Origin: Cyprinodon diabolis
Lineage: Eukaryota; Chordata; Actinopteri; Cyprinodontiformes; Cyprinodontidae
DNA: 64,000 nucleotides
Assembly: GCA_030533445.1 (NCBI GenBank)
Contig: JARPUW010000568.1
Coordinates: 221,001 to 285,000 of the forward strand
Direction of reading: 5' to 3'
Shown piece by piece: positions 60,089 through 64,000 of the stretch. The notes below the pieces were generated by a model. That model did not search any database, was not told the origin of the DNA, and worked only from the letters and a program-made list of their open reading frames with translations. The first letter of the stretch is position 1. Every line of letters starts with the position of its first letter. The position numbers and the translations under genes were made by a program.

Positions 60089-63000
60089 AATTCTCCCGTA
60101 TACCCAAAACTTCGGCACGTAACTAGTCCCGCACGGTTTGGCGGATCGGGCCCAAAGTTGGCACACGCGTTGGGACCAATGGGGTGATGTGTGCTTGTAT
60201 AAAACTTTCTCATTAGTCCGAAGGTTTGCGAATTATTAGCGAAAACGTCGCAAAAAAATCCCATAGGAAATGAATGGGAAGAGGTAAAAAAAAGCATAAA
60301 AAACAGCACTTCACTGTGTCGGCATACATTCACCTAGAAAAACAGTTTGAAGCTCAGTTTGTAGATAAATCCTTCGTCTATTTAAAACTGAAGACGGTAA
60401 GTTGATAACTGCTACGGTTTTTGTATAATCAGACCTCAAGCGCCACAAAGTTTTAGCAAAATCCAGCCTGCTAGAGTGGAGCAACTGAAAAGCTAGAGTG
60501 TGAGGCAGGCGTTTTTTAAACACAAAAAAACATTTTAAACTCGCCCTCACGGCCACATATTTATAGCTAGAGTCACCATTTTTGGTCAGTTTGTAGACTG
60601 AAATCTCTGGACCCACACAATATCTTCGGAATTACGGTAGGATTAATACTTTTCCTTAAAAACCCTCCAGACCGACCTAAAGTCGATGAAAATCAGAGCC
60701 GTTTTTCATTGGTTTTGGAGCAGAAGAGGGGAGAAAAACGAATCAGACTATGTGTTTTAAACTCGTCATAAATATTTTTCTGAATGACACACATACACCA
60801 AAGTTGGCATAGTTGGAGTCGAAGGATGACTGACGCTCACGGTGAAAATTTTTTTGGAATAACTCATACGGTTTTTGCTCAGCAGTCGTTTGTTCGGAGG
60901 ACATTTTAAGCACCTGAAAGCTGAGTGACAGTGACCTGCTGCAGCTAGCTCAATTAGAAGCTTAGGTGTGATGAAACGTTTTTTCTTTTTCTTTCTCTTC
61001 CCATTCAGTTTGTAGATGATCTACAGCCATGAAAGTTACTCCAATTGAAGACAAGATATAGCTGTCGCTTAGATAAAAAGAATTTTTCAGATACCTTTTA
61101 CGGTTTTTACTCAGCAGTCGTTTGTTCGGAGGGGTGCTTTAGCAGCTAAAAGGTGAGTGAGAGTGAGGTCCTGCAGTTAAAAGAAAGGGAGGAGCAGGTG
61201 GGCCAACCATTTTGTTTGTGCTTCGTTTTGGGTTGTGAAAGACCTACAGACATGAAGGTTACCCCAGTCTGAGACAAGGGATAGATGTTGCTTTCACTGA
61301 AAGAATTTTTCAGATACCTTTTACGGTTTTTGCTCAGCAGTCGTTTGTTCGGAGGGTAAGCACCTGGAAGCTAGCTGACAGTTAGCTTCTGCAGCAGCCT
61401 GCTAGAGTGCAGCTGCTGAAATCTTAGTGTGAGGCGGCCATTTTTTTAAGATCAAACATCTTATTCTCGCCCTCACGGCCACATATTTGGAGCTACAGTC
61501 ACCATTTTTGGTCAGTTTGTAGACTGAAACCTCTGGACTCACACAATGTCTTCGGAATTACGGTAGGATTAATACTTTTCCTTAAAAACCCTCCAGACCA
61601 ACCTAAAGTCGATGAGAGTTTCAGCCTTTCTCTATTCTTTTTGAGCTGAAGATGGGAGAGAAACGAATCAGACTATGTGTTTTCAACTCGTCATAAATAT
61701 TTTTCTGAATGACACACATACACCAAAGTTGGTATAGTTGGAGTCGAAGGATTGCTGATGCTCATGGTGAAAATGTTTTTTGAATAACTCATACGGTTTT
61801 TGATCAGTAGTCGTTTGTTCGGTGCCGTTCTTCCCATACAAAAAAGCCTGGGAAGAAGAAACCAATAGTGAGTGCAGCTGTTGTCTGTGTCAGTGAGAGG
61901 CTCGTTAAGCGTTGTCAAGGTTACCAAGCTTCAAACAGATTTTACCTCTGCTGTTTTAAACAGCACATATTAATCTAATGGAGGGTGAAAGGACTGATTT
62001 AACATTGGGAAATGGATACTATATGACTGCTGTCCATGACACTTCCCTTGCCACTCAGCACTGATAGACTTTCAAAATAAGACTCCAGGGACCCTACAAA
62101 ATAAAAGCCTCTATATTTTTTACATATATTTATTGCCCTATATGGCTCAACATTATGACCCAAACTCAACCCCGTTTTAGAGAATAGACTCTAGGAGACT
62201 GTTTAAAACACACCCTATAGCAAATTTCAAAATAAAAGCCTCCCATTTCCGCTTCATCTACTGCCCTAATAACATGGAAAAAGAGTGATTTAACAATTGG
62301 AAAGTAATCAACTATCATTGACGGGTCTGAACATTTTCTATAAACACAACTCTGTTGGACTTTCAAAATAAGACTCCAGGGACCCTACAAAATAAAAGCC
62401 TCTAGATTATACTAATGCATTAATTGATGCAAATGGCTCAACATTATGACCCAAACTCTTCCAGGTTGTTTTTATTAGACTCTAGTGACCTTTTCAAAAC
62501 ACACCCCAGAGCAAATTTCACAATAAAAGTCTCCCATTTACTCTGTAATACAGCAACTATTCACCTAATAGCATGGAAAACCAGTGATTTAACATTTGGA
62601 AATGGATCTATATCACTGCTGGGCGTGACCCATCTTTTGATGCACATTCATGATAGACTTTCAAAATAAGACTACAAGGACTCTACAGAATAAAAGCCTC
62701 TTCCTTATACACACTCATACATTCTGGCATATTGCTCATTGCCATTGGTGATTTCATCACTGCAATGGCTCTTAGAAGGCGGGCGGAGCCCGCCAAAGGT
62801 GATTACATCACTGCAATGGCTCTTAGCAGGCGGGAGGAGCCCGCCATTGGTGATTTCATCACTGCAATGGCTCTTAGAAGGCGGGCAGAGCCCGCCATTG
62901 GTGATTTTTTTCTTCACTGAGATGGCTCCTCGCAGGCGGGCGAAGCCCGCCAACTGGGCTTTACCCACTGTGTTTCAATATGGACAACCCATATTACCCT

Positions 63001-63240
63001 TGTGCATCATACGCTGTGCACGTCTATTTCCCAGATTTCAGCACAAGTGGCACACAGCTCTCTTTGCCCATGAACTTGCCCTCTTTCCTTCCCTCAGCAG
63101 CCCTCAAAGGCGTAAGCAGTTGGTCTGGGGAGCCCCGACGTCACTTGCCAGGGCCGTATTGGCCCGGTTCCCCAGACGGGCAGTAGGTGGCCCCCCTCAA
63201 AATTTCTTTAGAAATTTTCTAGTTATTATTATTATTATTA
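60089..63240 (+). repeat. Unit U19 (last unit, right edge of the array)
   Basis: Four GC hairpins (62736-62953), one with a stem mutation (GGCGGGAGGAGCC near 62830). There is no foldback module. Private changes include GACGGTAAGTTG near 60395, AATAGCATGG near 62568 and a 1-base deletion (GGATCTATATC near 62606) that shifts a plus-strand frame. The unit is complete up to the closing ATT run, where the next unit should begin but unrelated T/A-rich sequence follows. Confidence 0.95.
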
Positions 63241-63278
63241 TTTTTATTATTATTTTTATTTTCTCTCTTTGTTTACAG
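63224..63278 (+). repeat. ATT/T-rich run at the array edge, ending in an acceptor-like TTTACAG
   Basis: The closing ATT run of U19 continues as T-rich sequence with interspersed ATT, then TTTTCTCTCTTTGTTTACAG. This is where AATTCTCCCG of another unit would be expected. The final part also fits a 3' splice-site consensus (AG at 63277-63278), but stop codons follow soon after and no gene is visible, so it is most likely coincidental. Confidence 0.8.
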
Positions 63279-63432
63279 AGGGCTAATATATATTTGTGGT
63301 TTATGGGGCAGGGAATATAAAAATGTAGCTGAACAATTTCCCACATCACATTTCTGTTATTTAGCACACTTTCTTTACATTTTTAGTTTTTTCTAGCATT
63401 AAACACATTTAGAGTAAGAAATACAGGATAGA
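63279..63432. other. Unique AT-rich flank, nothing recognised
   Basis: Moderately AT-rich sequence with no resemblance to the unit and no open frame of note. It separates the array edge from the SINE. Confidence 0.6.
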
Positions 63433-63748
63433 GCATCATGGTGGTGCAGTTTTTAGCACTGTTGCCCTGCAGTGAGAATATTCTAAGTTCAATTCCCGGC
63501 CTGGGGTCTTTCTGCATGGAGTTTTTGCATGTTGTCCCCTTTGAATGCGAGGGTAACATGAATGTTAGGTTAATTAGCTTCTCGTAACTGTTCTTAGGTG
63601 TGTGTGCGAGGTTTTGTGTCTGTGTTGCCCTGAAATAGACTGGTGAATTGTCCCAGGTGTACTTTACCTTTTTCCCATAGACTGCCAGAGATAGACACCA
63701 GTCTCACTTCGATCTTGATGGAATAAGTGGGAGAAGATGGATATAATA
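63433..63748 (+). mobile_element. Degraded tRNA-derived SINE (V-SINE-like, teleost type)
   Basis: A tRNA-like head carries a degenerate A box (TGGTGCAGTTT, 63442-63452) and a B box AGTTCAATTCC (63486-63496), one mismatch from GGTTCRANTCC. A central part, TTTCTGCATGGAGTTTTTGCA, is typical of V-SINE-like fish elements (21 bases here split as TTTCTGCATGG and AGTTTTTGCA). Further on are TTAGGTTAATTAGC, AATAGACTGGTGAATTGTCC, and a 3' end GAATAAGTGG followed by AGAAGATGGAT. Compared with the family layout as I remember it, some tens of bases are missing after GTTGTCCCC. The copy is old and has no coding capacity. Family naming is from memory and should be taken as approximate. Confidence 0.75.
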
Positions 63749-63794
63749 TATGCCGTATATAGATTTTAGATATATTTGGTTTATATATAATTTC

Positions 63795-63815
63795 ATATAT
63801 ATATATATATATATT
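63795..63815. repeat. AT dinucleotide microsatellite
   Basis: A short uninterrupted AT run. The surrounding 63749-64000 is AT-rich with loosely repeated phrases such as TTAGATATAT, GATTCAGATATAC and AGATTTA, probably decayed simple sequence. No gene or other element was recognised there. Confidence 0.85.
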
Positions 63816-64000
63816 TGATTTTAGATTTAGACTTAAGATATAAGCTACATATTCAGATGAAAGATTCAGATATACATTACAGATTTACATGTACTGTGGG
63901 TATAACACTCATATATTGATATAGGATGTCAAAAATTGATTTAACGGTTAAATTCAGATAAATGTAATAGATTGAAATTTTTTATTCAGCATTTCTAAAT

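Larger units (their letters stand above)
1..63240 (+). repeat. Macrosatellite array, ~3.15-kb unit, 19 complete copies plus one partial
   Basis: Direct reading shows the same sequence returning every 3039 to 3515 bases, always in the same orientation. Each unit begins with AATTCTCCCGTATACCC and ends in an ATT trinucleotide run. Units differ by scattered substitutions and by copy-number changes at three internal sites. Open frames in the unit are short, mostly start only at TTG or GTG, and show no recognisable domain. The array enters from the left of the window, so its full size is unknown, and it stops at about 63240 in an ATT run. Family assignment is open: it could be an amplified non-autonomous transposon, a composite of several old repeats, or a spacer-like satellite. 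No evidence for rDNA or histone genes is present. Confidence 0.97.

Noticed and set aside
1..63240. rDNA or histone-type gene array
   Set aside because: No stretch resembles 18S, 5.8S, 28S or 5S rRNA, and no histone-like frame is present in the unit.
1..63240. Pure assembly artefact (one unit repeated by the assembler)
   Set aside because: Units carry different private substitutions, hairpin counts and module counts, so they are distinct copies. The exact copy number still needs read-depth support.
63240..63300. Exon of a neighbouring gene after the TTTACAG acceptor-like site
   Set aside because: The pyrimidine tract derives from the ATT/T-rich run, no open frame of useful length follows, and the next recognisable element is a SINE.

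Overview
The window is almost entirely one head-to-tail macrosatellite. Positions 1 to about 63240 hold nineteen complete copies and one left-truncated copy of a unit of about 3.15 kb, all in the same orientation. The remaining 760 bases are ordinary AT-rich flank containing a degraded tRNA-derived SINE and a short AT microsatellite. I see no rRNA, tRNA, CRISPR array, recognisable transposase or reverse transcriptase, or convincing protein-coding gene. The right edge of the array is in the window. The left edge is not, because the sequence begins about 475 bp inside a unit.

The organism is most likely a teleost fish (inference). The flanking SINE at 63433-63748 has the layout of the V-SINE-like elements common in fish: a degenerate tRNA-type A and B box, a central domain, and an ending of the type GAATAAGTGG...AGAAGATGGAT. 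The AT-rich flank and gene-free repetitive DNA also fit a vertebrate and not a microbe. Parts of the unit, such as the CCCATAGGAAATGAATGGGG phrase, feel familiar from teleost repetitive DNA, but I cannot verify that here.

Taking unit U1 (2671-5838) as reference, the unit reads as follows. (1) A segment with CpG-containing motifs and a TATAAAA box (2671-2929). (2) A ladder of related sub-repeats, each ending in a version of TACGGTTTTTGCTCAGCAGTCGTTTGTTCGGAGG (2930-4404), including a 430-bp internal duplication and an exon-like segment with strong splice consensus on both sides. (3) A block of roughly 291-bp sub-repeats with five AATAAA hexamers (4540-5285). (4) A minisatellite of GC-rich hairpins (5318-5562). 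(5) A nested stem-loop (5732-5786). (6) A 20-bp palindrome and an ATT microsatellite that closes the unit (5808-5838). Seven of the twenty units carry an extra 59-bp foldback module at the ATT microsatellite, once in six of them and five times in tandem in U2.

Unit length (3039 to 3515 bp) is explained almost completely by hairpin number, foldback-module number and ATT count. Single-base variants show that the array is a mosaic. Blocks of 1.5 to 4.4 kb recur almost unchanged 19.06, 25.37, 28.64 and 31.99 kb apart, and a diverged subfamily (U4, U9, U12, part of U7) is interspersed. This points to repeated unequal exchange and conversion. Whether the unit is transcribed is unknown. The TATA box, splice-like signals and AATAAA hexamers all lie in a consistent order on the plus strand, which makes a non-coding transcript a testable idea and nothing more.
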